A model generated the notes under the pieces. It searched no databases. It saw only the letters and a list, made by a program, of their open reading frames with translations, and was not told the origin of the DNA. This document shows positions 1-10,998 of a DNA stretch of 64,000 nt, one piece after another. The translations under genes and the position numbers were made by a program. Each line of letters begins with the position of its first letter. Positions within the stretch are counted from its first letter, which is position 1. The stretch spans positions 43,548,405 through 43,612,404 of the forward strand of contig NC_067312.1 in the NCBI RefSeq assembly GCF_020740795.1. Direction: 5' to 3'. The stretch comes from Apus apus (Eukaryota; Chordata; Aves; Apodiformes; Apodidae).

Positions 1-1295
1 AATGCACACACATCAGTATAAGACTGTATCTGTGGTACATAATTAATAAAACACATATACCTAGTAAACAATCTCGATGTTCTAGGAACTCAAGCTATTG
101 TTCACAATGAAACTTCTTCAGTGAGCATCCATGGCAAGCTGTAGGTTGCACAGGCAGCCCTACTGGCAACAGTTCTTCTAAAAAATACGCCATCTCCACC
201 CCTATTTTACAGTGGAAAAAAATGATTTCTCATGGTCTCTTCTACCCAGATGTATTTACTTAGGTTGTTTTTGTTTCTAGTGCCATGTGTGGCTCAGAAG
301 AGCTCTGCTCCATTCAGGTTCATTTCAGTGAGAGCCCTGTACTCTGTAAGTTACTATATAGCAAAAGTCTCCCAATTCCTTTCCTATCCTCTTAAAAATA
401 AAATAATCTATGCCATCTTTCCCATATTCCTGTTGAATTAAAAGCTATGCAAGTGTAGAAATGAAAAGTTTAAACACACCTCCTTTGTATGTTTTGTTAC
501 AGATTAAACAGCAGCTTTTCTGCCAAATCAGTCTATGCATTCTTGTCTAACTTAAATGCTATCAGATATTGAGTACTTCAGACCCAACCACACATAGAAG
601 TAATATATTCCATTGTCTTTGTTTTTCACAACTTGCAGGCAAGAGAAAAATTGCTGTTCAGGATTCTTCATTTCTCCTTGATGTTGCCAGAGGGCTTTAG
701 CTCAGAGTTGGAAACAAGATGTCCTTTTTCTCCACTTTCTATTTTTCTTAGCTGGGTTGATTCCCATGCTGGTCAGTAGTTGCTAAGAATCTGACAGAAG
801 ACAGTTGCGCTCTGGGTCTGAATTTCACTGAGCCAGCATTGCATAATATCAGCTGTTCCACTAGGCTGCAGGTAGCATATGCTGGGGCCTTTTAGGTAAT
901 TTCTTCTCCACAAAAATGATGCTGGTGTCTCAAAGATATCGGCAGCTCTATGCAATAGTGCAGAGCATCTGAATCTAATTTAACTGTGCTATTTAATTTA
1001 ATTACAGGTTTGTTATAACAAGTTGACTGATGCTGCTGCTATGGTTGGTTGGGAATGAAAGGTAACAAGAGGTGCTCATTTAAGAGGCTTTCATGTATGG
1101 CCGGTAGGCACTTGTGTAGTACAGCAGATGACATCATGCAAGTGAGATAAAGCTTCATCAAAATCTGTGGCCCAGCAATTTCTGAACAAGATAGGAACCA
1201 AACCTACTTTTCTCTCCTGTTGATCTTCAGCAAATAACAGCTGTTAGGGGACACCAGTAGTGACTAATCTGACAATCCATCCTTTCCTGTTTGCT
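1..1295. other. Non-coding flank, nothing recognised
   Basis: AT-rich sequence with only short chance ORFs of up to about 70 codons. None has a recognisable domain, codon bias or splice context. No repeat family is evident by eye. It lies about 10 kb upstream of the CpG-island promoter and is best treated as intergenic. Confidence 0.6.
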
Positions 1296-1450
1296 TAAAG
1301 TGAGGAACTGATGCTGGATGAGGGGTGCTGATTACGAAAGCTAAGCCTCAGATTAGGCAGAAATTCCATTGCATAAATGGGACTCGAACCAGGAAGCACA
1401 TATTCATGACTCCTGAAGTAAAACAGGACATGGTGCCACCAAAGTAGCTA
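1296..1450 (-). repeat. Possible ancient tRNA-derived SINE (MIR/CORE-SINE-like)
   Basis: Read on the minus strand, the segment around 1,379-1,396 contains a tRNA T-arm/B-box-like string (TGGTTCGAGTCCC). On the plus strand this is 'gggactcgaacca'. On the plus-strand left side is 'gtgaggaactgatgc', which resembles the 'gatgaggaaactgagg' stretch of the MIR core. On the right is 'tggtgccaccaaagtagct', resembling the A-box half. The order and orientation match a MIR-type element inserted on the minus strand. The match is patchy and by eye only. A tRNA-like T arm arising by chance, or another tRNA-derived SINE, is possible. No intact cloverleaf is present, so this is not a functional tRNA. Confidence 0.4.
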
Positions 1451-1977
1451 ATCAGGTACAAAAAGATGGCTTCCCTAATAAAAGGTGAAAAAACTTACTT
1501 GCTTTCAGTCCCTTTTCTTCTCACTGTATGGAGACATGAACTCTTCATTCCAGTAAAGGAAATGAGAAGAGGTAGAGGCATCTTTAAGTGAAGTATTTCA
1601 CTTTTCTATTTTTTGTAAAGTGTGTATTTATGGGACTGGTGCACAAATAGAAGGTGAAATAAAGAAGTAGGAAATACTATGTAACAGGCAGTAACACTGC
1701 AAGAACAGAATAATTTGACAGCTGTTTCAAACACAGTGCAACCTTATAAAGATATGTAACAAAAAAGTCTATTTTAAAGTAATTTTACTTGTTAGTACTA
1801 TGCTGCTTTTAATAGAAGAGAACCTCAATGATCCATGTGGAAGTTGGGGACCCAGCTGTTGTTTACTTTTCAGCTGGCTGGCTTTACAAATCTCTCTGTG
1901 GTGAAAAGGTTCTATGTTTTAAAGACTTTTAAAACATTTCGAAAGTAGAATCCAATGTAACCAATGTAATCAATTTT
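1451..1977. other. Non-coding, nothing recognised
   Basis: AT-rich stretch between the putative SINE and the first CR1 tail. No ORF above background, no repeat and no regulatory motif that I can support. Confidence 0.6.
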
Positions 1978-2160
1978 CTGAGACATTGGCACAGGTTATC
2001 TGGGGGAGGTGTGGATGCCTCGTCCCTGGAAGTCTTCATGGTCAGGTTGGATGGGCTTTGAGTAATCTGACCTAGTGGGAGGTGTCCCTGCCCTTCAGCG
2101 GGGGTTGGAAATAGATGATCAGTAAGGTCCCTTCCAACCCAAACCATTCTATGATTCTGT
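1978..2160 (+). mobile_element. CR1 LINE, 5'-truncated 3' end
   Basis: About 180 bp of the CR1 terminal region in forward orientation. It begins with the decayed ORF2 C-terminus ('gacattggcacaggtt', corresponding to the conserved HWNRLP region). It continues through the 3' UTR ('ggaggtgtccctgccc', 'ggtcccttccaaccc') and ends in the tail 'attctatgattctg'. Severe 5' truncation is normal for CR1. No coding capacity remains, and an ORF called on the opposite strand across it is a shadow. Confidence 0.9.
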
Positions 2161-5100
2161 TGTTGTAATGACATCACCTTTAGTGTATTTCAGTGTAAAG
2201 TCTCTGTTATCCATGCTGTTGACTAGTTTTGTATGTGTGTGTTAAGCAGTTTGTTCATATTTGTACATCTATTTGAGCCCATCACTGTCTCAGGTTCCCA
2301 TTCTTAAAGTGCAATGGCCTGTGAATGCTGTAGAATACACTATAGTATCCTGAATATTTTAATATTCATCAAGACGCTGAATTTTCTTTTCATAAAACTT
2401 AAAGTCCAGATTGTGGATGAGAGAAAGGAAAAATGTGGCAGGCTACCTTCCTCAGTGTTGAAGACCAAAGGGAAAATACTAGGGAAAGTATACTGAAAAC
2501 AAACAGCACTCATCTGCTCCATGCCACAGAACACAGCAGCGACAAATGGATTTCAGTTGTATTTATGTTCCTATTAGTGTTTGTGTGTTGTCTTTGAAGG
2601 TCTTCCCACAGTTGCTCTTTCTCCCTTGTATATGTTTGCCATATGTGCCCCCAAATTTGGGGACAGAAGAGGGAAGAACAGGAATTTTTTTTTGCCACAT
2701 GACTGATCCCTAGTGTAGGATTGCAATGTGTTTAGCCTGGCTCTGTTAGACTGAGTTTGTTTTCCACTTGAGGGCTGTTTTTTGACTGCAAAGGCAGAGG
2801 ATTGCAAATAACTTTATATCTGTGATTTAAGAAATAATAGGTTGGTCTGACTGTCCATTTCTCTCAATTTTTCTCTCTTTCTCAAGTATATCCTTTTTTT
2901 AGTACTTTTTTTTGGTTATATTTATTTATTTGGTTGGTTGGTTTTGGTGTTTTATTTTTTATTTGTTTGTTTTCCTTTTTCATCTTCTTTCTTCCCAAAT
3001 CCAAGGCATTCTGTGATGCACTTCTGACAAGTTTGTAATAAGATGTCTCCAATCTGGAGTACTCTTAAGGGCTCTTGGGAGCAAAGCATACAACTTGGCC
3101 CTGAACCCCTGTGAGCTGATGTTAGACGTTGCCTGTTCCCTAGCTAAGGATAGCTTTAAAAAACCAAACACAGAAATATGCAGTCAAAAGAAAACAAAAC
3201 AAAAACCCAGAGCATACCAAACAAAAAACAAATTTCTCACCTTCTCTTCTTTCCCCTCTCCGAACTTTCCCTGCAGCTGTCCTTTAAATACTGACATGCT
3301 CTTCAAGGCTTACAAAAGATCATTCTCCACAGTCAATACACTTTGAATGCTGACTTTCAAACTCTCAGTTCAGTTCAGTGTTTGATACTTTCATGTCCAG
3401 ATGATGGCCTTTTAACATAAAATATGGGTATCTGATTGCTTTTAAAGAATGGATGCATAGTCTTTTCAAATTGAACAGTATTTTTATCCTGCATAGTGTG
3501 CCATTCATTCTCTGGTGTCTAGATTCACCGACGTTGTTGTGTCCACCTCACTGAGACAATGTTGTATTTTTTGTGTTGCTTTGTAAACAGCAGTATTTAA
3601 CATAATGTTCTAGTACTGAGAGCTTGGCATAATAGTTCTATATGAACTCAGCAAGTAAATTAGCTTGTTAAGGGCATATAGACACATTTTTTTTACTTTG
3701 AAATCCATCAGATGTCTGAATGTTGGTGCCACAGCTTGACAGCTAGAACTTGTTTTGGAGTTTTCATAAGTTGAAGTTACAATTTTAATTGTTCACACAT
3801 TATATATAAAATGGTAGCATTCCAGTACCATGGTGATGGCTGACATAAGCTAAATAAATACACAAGTATTTCATTACAGCTAACAAAAAACATTAATGAA
3901 AATTGCATGAAAAAATAATCTGAGTTTCATTTTTGGAGTATGAGAAACTAAATTACAAGGTCACTGTTTGGTGTAATAACAATTTCAAGGATTGGTTGAG
4001 CTCTAAATTGAATTAATTCAGACAGTAATGTTCTTGTTAAATTTGTATAATGGAAAGTTAAATCCCATTCTCTATTCAGATTCTGGTTTTCAGTAAATCA
4101 TTCTACCTAATTGTTTTACCTGTTGGAATAATGCATAGAGAAGGGAGGTGCAGCTTTCACCTCCTTTCAGTTTTTATGACTGAGAGGATGGAGAAGGCAT
4201 TGGTCTGAATACACTGCATGTTGTTCAGACCATCAAGGGAGTATGATTTTACAAGTTAGGGGAATCATCTCCAATTTTGTGAGTGCTGTCCGCATCATAA
4301 CTTAAGAAACACATAAAAAGTTCTATTTATTGTTCCCTGTGCTTCTAGGCTTAAGAAATACCCTTGGTGATATTCTTTTAAAAAGGTGTTGGCTATGTGA
4401 ACACTTGACAGATTTGTTTATTCTGTGGTGGACTGGCTTCTGGGGCAATGCTGCTTAATGTGTTTGTATGTGTAGAGCTGGAAACAACAGGATGAAGGGA
4501 GATGACTCCTGAGCCCATTTAAAACTGGGCTTTACCTTCTGGATGTGAAATATTTCCTTTAAAATATTTATTGTGGCTATTTTAATATACATATGTGTAA
4601 CTCAATATCATGTATAGTTAAAGCATAATAAATAATGGTCTAGAAGTGTGGATCAAAACCTGATACTATTTTTCTTCCAGCAGAGAAAAAAGTTTCCTGA
4701 TGAGTGTTTTAACTTGCTTTTATTTTGATTGAAGTTTCATTAAAAAAAAAAAAAAATCCAGAAACGTGCAGGCAGACTGTGAACATGCAGTTCTATATTT
4801 GAGTGGCTGCTCCAAAATGACTTTTTGCTTTATTCAGTGATCTGCTGGTTGTAACATTTACCAGGGTGTGACCTGTTTCATGAGACTTTGTAAAACTTGC
4901 TCAGTGCCCCAGGCACAAATGGGCTTTCCCTTGTGCCTTCTCTCCTCCATTCCAAGACTCTCATGTTTGTTTACATACAATGTCACAGCTTCAGTAAGAA
5001 GGGTAAAGTGTGTTTCACTCTTCTATGTAGTGTCTGGTGGCCAAGACACTCTATGAAAGCCTAGATATCGAGTAGTCAGGAGCCCAGCTCTTTGTAGGCT

Positions 5101-7286
5101 AGGCTGGCATTTGCTGAACCAATGCAGAATGCTGAGTACTGTCACCAGAGTTTCCTCCCAAGCTGTGCTTTTCAGAAGACAGCAACTAAAAATGTTTGGA
5201 TGGTCAGAATATGGCATGGGTTGTCAAGAGCCTCAATCATTGTGCCAGGAAAGTTTCTAGACCTCAGTGGAAATGGGCATTTGGTTGCTATGACTGGGTT
5301 AATTCTGTCAATATATCATTGTCCAGATGTGCAAGGAGTGTTTACGCCACTCAGGAGACAGCTAATGAGATGTCCAGTTACATTTTTTGGGTTACAAATT
5401 TGAACTTGGGTGTCTGAAGCCTTTCTGAATCCTATTTTTGATCCCTAAATAATTTTGTCCGTTTTGGCCCATAGCAGAGTTCTGTGGGACACACTGTAAC
5501 ATTAATAGAAGAAAGCACAGGAGTTGATCCTTCAGCTGAGAAGCCTGTAAGTAGTGTTTGCAAAAAGGTTGTCTGTGCTGCTTTCATCACAGGAATATAA
5601 AGATCAGGTGTGGAATTATTTCATGGAATGAAGATAATGCACCAATTAAAACCTATCTAAGCTTGTAGAATGACTATAGGAACACTAAGACCACAAAGTC
5701 TGACTTACACCTCATCTTATATTTTCTTTTTAGTTACTTTTGTTATATTTACTATGAAAGCAGACACACATGGCGAAGGGAATCCATCCAAATTCTGACA
5801 GGGATTTCCAAGACATTTCAGACTGAATTCCAGCTTTGGCCATTAGTACTCTGATCAGGTACATACCATATGGTCATGCAAACAAATACATGCACAGCTT
5901 TTTCTTTGTCAAAAAGTGACAAAACTGTTAGGGACCATATGCTGCAGAACACAAGTGAGCACTCTAATAGCTTACATGCATAGGGCCAACCAGCTCAGAA
6001 GAAATGTGTCGTTGTCTATGTTTCTTTGCCTGCTGTACATATTCTTCTACAGCACACAGCAAGAATTTGTACTGTGGTTTCTTCAGTGTAGTGAATTCAC
6101 CTCCATCCTGCCAAGTGATTCTCCCTGCAAATGTGAAGTATGAAATGGCAGCTTCTGTGGTCAGTGGCTAAATAACTTGTAGCTATGAAGGATACTTTAA
6201 TTCTCAATAGCTAGATTGGTCTAGGTATTTAGTGTTCATAACTTCACCAGATTCCCCTGCTAAGTCAGAAAAACAACTCACAACTGAAGTTTCTATCAAA
6301 TGCTAATTTATTCCCAAATGGAAAAATTACTTGCATTCATATCCTAGATATTTTGTGAGATTTTTTGAGAGCATCAAAGAAAAAAAAAAGCTAAATGTTA
6401 TTTCTTGGAAGGATTATGCAAAATGTAGACCAATTTATGCAAGCACTTTTTATCTCCTGTTGTATCTGGAAGGTAAGAAACTCAGGTGAACAATTATAAG
6501 CTCCAGAGAAACACTGACTAGGAGCTTTTTAGATTTTAGCCAGGTAACTGCTACAGGTTTTAACCAACTAAACTTCATCATCAAAGTCACAGAACTGTCT
6601 TTGCTTTAGTTTCTTGGGCATGCTTCTTGGCACTGAGTTCATCTATTGCCCTGCATTAGAAAACTAATCCCATCACCTAATACGAAGTTTGCTTCTCATC
6701 ACAATGGAACAGCAGGTATTGTCAGAATTGTGGAATAAAATAGAAATGGGGTAAACAAGAAGGAACAAATTAATCTGCAGGCCTAGTTACATTTTTTTTC
6801 TTTCCATTCCCCACTCTTCCCATGTAATCTGCTGAAGGAGGTGCAATATTGTGTAACTGGGAAGTAACAAGTACACTATCTACTTACAGGTGGTAGCAAG
6901 TAACAGTTTTATTTTGGAGGGTCACAGAAAAGCATATAGTTTTTTTGTTATCCTCAGCTCATGTGCTGCATATGCTTCCTGTCTTACATTATGCACCTAA
7001 GTGATTCTGCTCATTTCCACAGAGATCAAGGTTTTGTTCAGCTCTGTAGATGATATTTACGAAGAGTGAGGAAAAGGCATCCAGATACCTTCAGATCTAT
7101 TAGTTTGGCATTGTGAATTTGCAAAGCTCTGGAACAGAATTTGGATGAAAAAATAATATCATGGCATTTAATAAAATAAAACTTATTTACTAAAGAGGTA
7201 CTATGTCAGTTACGCTTAATAACTTCTTTTCAGTGATTTTCAAAACAAAGGACATACTGCATCTCATTCATCTGCACTTAAGTTCA
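2161..7286. other. Non-coding flank, no gene seen
   Basis: Five kilobases of AT-rich sequence. The only internal structure I can point to is a T/G-rich tract (2,892-2,996), a short A/C-rich tract near 3,181-3,230 and an A15 run at 4,742-4,756. ORFs here (up to about 93 codons) are short, overlap on both strands and have no recognisable product. Confidence 0.6.
2892..2996. repeat. T/G-rich low-complexity tract
   Basis: Plus strand is almost purely T and G with (TTTA), (TTGG) and (TTTG) words. An A/C-rich tract follows about 190 bp downstream (about 3,181-3,230), so the two could in principle pair imperfectly. Most likely simple-sequence expansion. Confidence 0.75.
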
Positions 7287-7372
7287 GGGTAGGGTTCCCT
7301 GCTCATAGCAGGGGGATTGGAACTTGATGACCTTTAAGGTCCCTGCCAACCTTAATGATTCTATGATTCTGT
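7287..7372 (+). mobile_element. CR1 LINE tail fragment
   Basis: Only the last 85 bp of a CR1 survive. They show the 'ccctgctcatagcaggggg' stretch, 'ggaacttgatgacctt', 'aaggtccctgccaacc' and the terminal 'atgattctatgattctg' repeats. It is forward-oriented and extremely 5'-truncated. Confidence 0.88.
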
Positions 7373-7758
7373 AAGTTGAGCATCTGATATACCTCTATAC
7401 GGGAAGTTATGAGTTAAGATGGAGTTTATGAGGATTTTCTGATAGCATGTAAGGTAGATAATAAGCTGGGAAAAGAGAGGAAAAGAGGAAATTTGTAATT
7501 GCTAAGAATTAGGTGAAGGGATGTTCTTTGCTATTGATCTCTGGTATTTAATATAGATTTGATGTATTCACAAAAGCCTTAGGACACATTATCAATGTGT
7601 GGTCACAATTTTGTGCTGATGCAGAGCCAAGAGATATTCCTGAAAAATGACGGACCAGCATACCTTACAGAAAGAACAGACACATAGAATTTTTATGCGG
7701 TTCTCTAAAGTTAGGTATAGACCACAAAAATAAAGAGAGGATGTAGATTCTCTCACAC

Positions 7759-7815
7759 ATCATAGAATATCTGCAACTGGAAAGGTACTGTAATCATCGG
7801 TCTTTTCAGCACAGA
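7759..7815 (-). mobile_element. Possible highly decayed CR1 tail, reversed
   Basis: 'catagaatatctgcaactgg' followed by 'aaaggtactgtaatcatcgg' resembles the reversed CR1 terminus (catagaatcat...aggttggaaaagacc...gatcatc). Many mismatches are present and the downstream part is unrecognisable. It could be coincidence. Confidence 0.3.
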
Positions 7816-8094
7816 AAGGAAATTAGAGGTGATCTGATAGAGTAAGCATCTCCAATACTATGCTAAGCTCAAGCCACCCATATTCTAAAAAATTATATTA
7901 GACTGCCAAAAATATGGGGGTGTGGATAGGCAGGTAGGCAAGAAAACTTACTAGGGTGATGAGGGAATGTGGAACTGATAATTTCAGGGAAAATTAAAAA
8001 ATGTAAGCTTTTTTACTGTATCAAAGTAAAGGCTGAGGTGTGATTCTGGTAATTTTGTATCATAGAGAGGGGAACTGGAAAGCTGTTTATGTGG

Positions 8095-8240
8095 AAGGAT
8101 GATAGTGACCCAAGAGATAAGGAGTACAAACTGGACATGAATACATGTGGGCTGGAAATTAGAAGTAGGTTTCTAACCATCAAAGAGGCAAGGTCAGGAG
8201 CAGCCTTTAATCTAAAGAGTGGAGCTTATATAAAAGATCC
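8095..8240 (+). mobile_element. Possible ancient CR1-like LINE 3' fragment
   Basis: A 101-codon ORF starts at the ATG at 8,089. Its central part reads LEIRSRFLTIKEA, which resembles the (R)LDIRK.FFTER segment near the C-terminus of CR1-clade ORF2. It is followed by nucleotides like the old reptilian CR1 phrase 'ggaacagccttcc' ('ggagcagcctttaa' here). This suggests a remnant of a much older CR1 subfamily rather than a host gene. The rest of the ORF has no recognisable domain. The evidence is weak. Confidence 0.35.
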
Positions 8241-8690
8241 ACACTACTTTTACATTAGGTTTTCTATGTTTAGGAAAGGGATTATAAAATGTGTTGTTGT
8301 GATGGCATGTATTTTCCTGTCAAAGAGGGATCAGGACCTCTCTTTGTCATCCTTAAGTACCAGAAGAATTTTCAACATAGAACTGGACACCTGAGAAGAC
8401 AGACCAGGGTGCAAAAGCAGGAAGAAAGAGTATGTTTTTGTTTGCAATAAGAAGTAAATATCATGGAAAATGGAGCATGATTTGGGGAAGAACTTAAAAC
8501 AATTTGTTTGTATTCAGCATTACTCAGCATCAAATCTTTAGAAATGAAGCCTCAAACAATCTGAATGTTGCATTTTATAGAAAAGGCATCTGATTAAATT
8601 TGCTGCTAAATGATAACTCTTAAAATATTCAGGTGTTATTTTGTTCTTGGAGTGTATATGACATAGTTATCAGATGCCTGCTCAAAGTTA

Positions 8691-8981
8691 CAGAATCACA
8701 GAATCACCAAGGCTGGAAAAGACCTTTATTATCATCAAGTCCAGCCTATGACCTAACACCACCACATCAGCTAGACTATGGCACTAAGTGCCACATCCAG
8801 CCTTTCCTTGAACACATCCAGGGATGGTGCCTCCACCACTTCCTTGGGAAGTCCATTCCAATGTCTAATCACCCTCTCTGTGAGGAAGTGCTTCCTAATA
8901 TTCAACCTAAACCTCCCCAGGTGCAGCTTCAGGCTGCACTCGTCCTGTTACTAGTTGCCTGGGAGAGAAGCCCAGCCCCCA
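8691..8981 (-). mobile_element. CR1 LINE 3' end, reversed
   Basis: About 290 bp of the CR1 terminus in reverse orientation. It starts with the octamer tail 'cagaatcacagaatcac' and 'aggctggaaaagacc', then runs back through the 3' UTR and the ORF2 C-terminal region ('cacttccttgggaagtccat', 'aagtgcttcctaatattcaa') to about the 'gcccccacctgg' motif. Its truncated 5' edge abuts a forward CR1 body at about 8,982. It is better preserved than the tails at 1,978 and 7,287. ORFs called through it are artefacts. Confidence 0.9.
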
Positions 8982-10830
8982 CCTGGCGGAACAGGGAGCT
9001 TTTGTTGGGGCTTAGGAAAAAAAGGAGGGACAGGCAACTGAAGAGAAGCACAGAGATCTCATTACGCCATACAGAGAGAAAATTAGGAAGGCTAAAGGCC
9101 AGCTGGAGCTCAGCTTGGCCACTGACATAAGGGACAACAAACAAAGCTTTTACATCAACTGTAACAAAAGACCCAGGAAGAATCTCCATCCCTTACTGGA
9201 TGTGAACACTTCAACCAATGATAAGGAAAAGGCTGATATAGTTAATGCCTTCTTTTCCTCTGTCTTTGGTAGTCAGATCACCTCCCCCCAGGGCATTCAG
9301 CCTCCTGAGCTGGAAGGACAGAGAGCAGAACAACACCCCTATAATCCAAGAGGAAGTAGTGAATGGTCTGCTTCTGCACCTGGACACACACAATTCAATG
9401 GGGTCTGATGGGATCCACCTGACAGTGCTGAGGGAGCTGGCAGGGGAGCTGGCTAAGCCTCTCCATCATTATCAACAATGCTGGTCAACAGGGGAGGTCC
9501 CAGATGACTGGAGGGTAGGTAATGTGATGCCCATCTGCAAGAAGGGCCAGAAGGAGGATCCAGGGAGCTACAGGCCTGTCAGCCTGACCTCGGTACTGGG
9601 AAAGATCATTGAGAAGCTCATCTTGAGTGAGCTCACACAGCAAGTGCAGGGCAGCCAGGGAACAAGGGCCAGCCAGCAGGGGTTTATGAAAGGGAGGTCT
9701 TTCTTGACCAACCTGAGCTCTTTCTATGACCATGTGACCTGCCTTTTGGATGACGGGAAGGCTGTGGACATGTCTGCATGGACTTGGTAAGGCCTTTGGC
9801 ACCTTCTCCCTCAGCATTCTCCTGGATAAGCTGGAGAGTCATGGTATAGACAAGTGTACTCTTTGTTGGGCAAAAAACTGGCTGGTTGGCCAGGCCCAGA
9901 GAGCTGTGGCAAATGGGGTCAAGTCTAGTTGGCAGTTTGCCACCAATGGTGTCCCTCAGGGCTCAGTTTTGGGGCCAGGCTTGTTTAACATCTTTATCAA
10001 TAATCTGGGTGAGGGGATTGAGTGCACTCTCAGTAAATTTGCAGATGACACCAAATTGTGTGGGAGTGTTGATCTGCTTGAGGGTAGGAAGGCTCCACAG
10101 AGGGATCTGGACAGGCTGGATCAAGGCCAATTGTATGAGATTTAATAAGGCCAAGTGCCAGGTCTTGCATTTCAGTCACAAGAATGCCAGAAAACACTAC
10201 AGGCTTGGAGAAGAGTGGCTGGAAACCTGCACAGCAGAAAAGGACCTGGGGGTGCTGGTTGACAGCCAGATGAACATGAGCCAGAAGTGTGCCCAGGTGG
10301 CCAAGAAGGCAAATAGCATCCTGGCTTGTATCAGGAATAGCGTGGCCAGCAGGAGCAGGGAGGTGATTGTGCCCCTGTACTGGGCACTGGTGAGGCTGCA
10401 CCTCGAGTACTGTGTGCAGTTCTGGACCTCTTACTATAAGAAAGACACTGAGGCTCTGGAGCATGTCCGGAGGAGAACTACCAAGCTGGTGAAATGTTTA
10501 CAGAACAAGTAATATGAAGAGTGGCTGAGGAAACCGGGGTTGTCTAGTTTGGAGAAGAGGAAGCTGAGGGGAGACCTCATTGCTCTCTACAACTTCCTGA
10601 AAGGAGGTTGTAGGGAAGTGGGTGTTGGCCTATTCTCCTAACTAATGATATCTAGAGGAAATGGTCTGAAGTTTTGTCAGGGGAGGTTTAGACTGGATAG
10701 TAAGAAGAATTATTTACTACAAGAGTGGTCAGATACTGAAACAGGCTGCCCAGGGAGGTGGTTGAGTCACCATCCCTGGAGATGTTCAAGAAACTTGTAG
10801 ATGTGGCACGTCAGGGCATGGTCTAGTGAC
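8982..10830 (+). mobile_element. CR1 LINE, 1.85-kb copy (ORF2 linker, RT and C-terminus)
   Basis: Forward CR1 copy. It is 5'-truncated in the linker after the endonuclease domain (NRELLLGL motif at about 8,990). It then runs through the whole RT region to the C-terminal GRFRLD, 'ggctgcccagggaggtgg' and 'gttcaagaaacttgt' segments. The terminal UTR is cut short at about 10,830 ('agggcatggtctagtg'), and a T/G-rich low-complexity block replaces the expected octamer tail. With the reversed tail immediately upstream it forms an inverted CR1 pair. Confidence 0.93.
8984..10795 (+). pseudogene. Broken CR1 ORF2 (reverse transcriptase)
   Basis: Reading frame shifts at least three times. The frame-1 segment (9,115-about 9,340) carries the N-terminal RT linker. 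The frame-2 segment (about 9,340-9,775) has SMGSDGIH, GEVPDDWR and DPGSYRPVSLTS, which are typical of RT palm/finger blocks. The frame-3 segment (about 9,775-10,125) has [10 protein letters not shown] and the catalytic FADD at 10,038-10,049. The last segment (10,143-10,512) carries [18 protein letters not shown] and the RNA-binding-like C-terminal stretch. The block that normally holds the first catalytic aspartate (YLDF.KAFD) is damaged to DMSAWTWLGKAF by a small deletion and frameshift near 9,775. CR1 ORF2 normally supplies endonuclease and RT for target-primed insertion; this copy cannot. Confidence 0.9.
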
Positions 10831-10836
10831 AAAGGT

Positions 10837-10998
10837 GGGGTTTTTTTGTTGTTGTTGTGCAGTTTTTGTGGCTTTTGTGGGGGGATTTTTGTGGGTTTTT
10901 GTTTGTTTGTTTGGTTGGTTTGGTTGGCTTTTTTTTTTTGTGGGTGTTTTTTGGTGGAGTGTGTGTGGTTGTGTTTTTCTGGTTTTACTTTTTTGGTT
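10837..10998. repeat. T/G-rich low-complexity block
   Basis: About 160 bp of plus-strand T and G with (TTG), (TTTG) and (TTGG) words, directly joined to the truncated 3' end of the preceding CR1. Long ORFs rich in F, G, V and W called across it are composition artefacts. No gene lies between it and the CpG island. Confidence 0.85.

Larger units (their letters stand above)
7373..8690. other. Non-coding flank with possible old repeat remnants
   Basis: No gene. Two faint LINE-like remnants (7,759-7,815 and 8,095-8,240) are listed separately. The remainder is unassigned AT-rich sequence. Confidence 0.5.

Noticed and set aside
1379..1396. Functional minus-strand tRNA gene
   Set aside because: Only a T-arm-like motif is present; no acceptor stem, D arm or anticodon arm folds around it.
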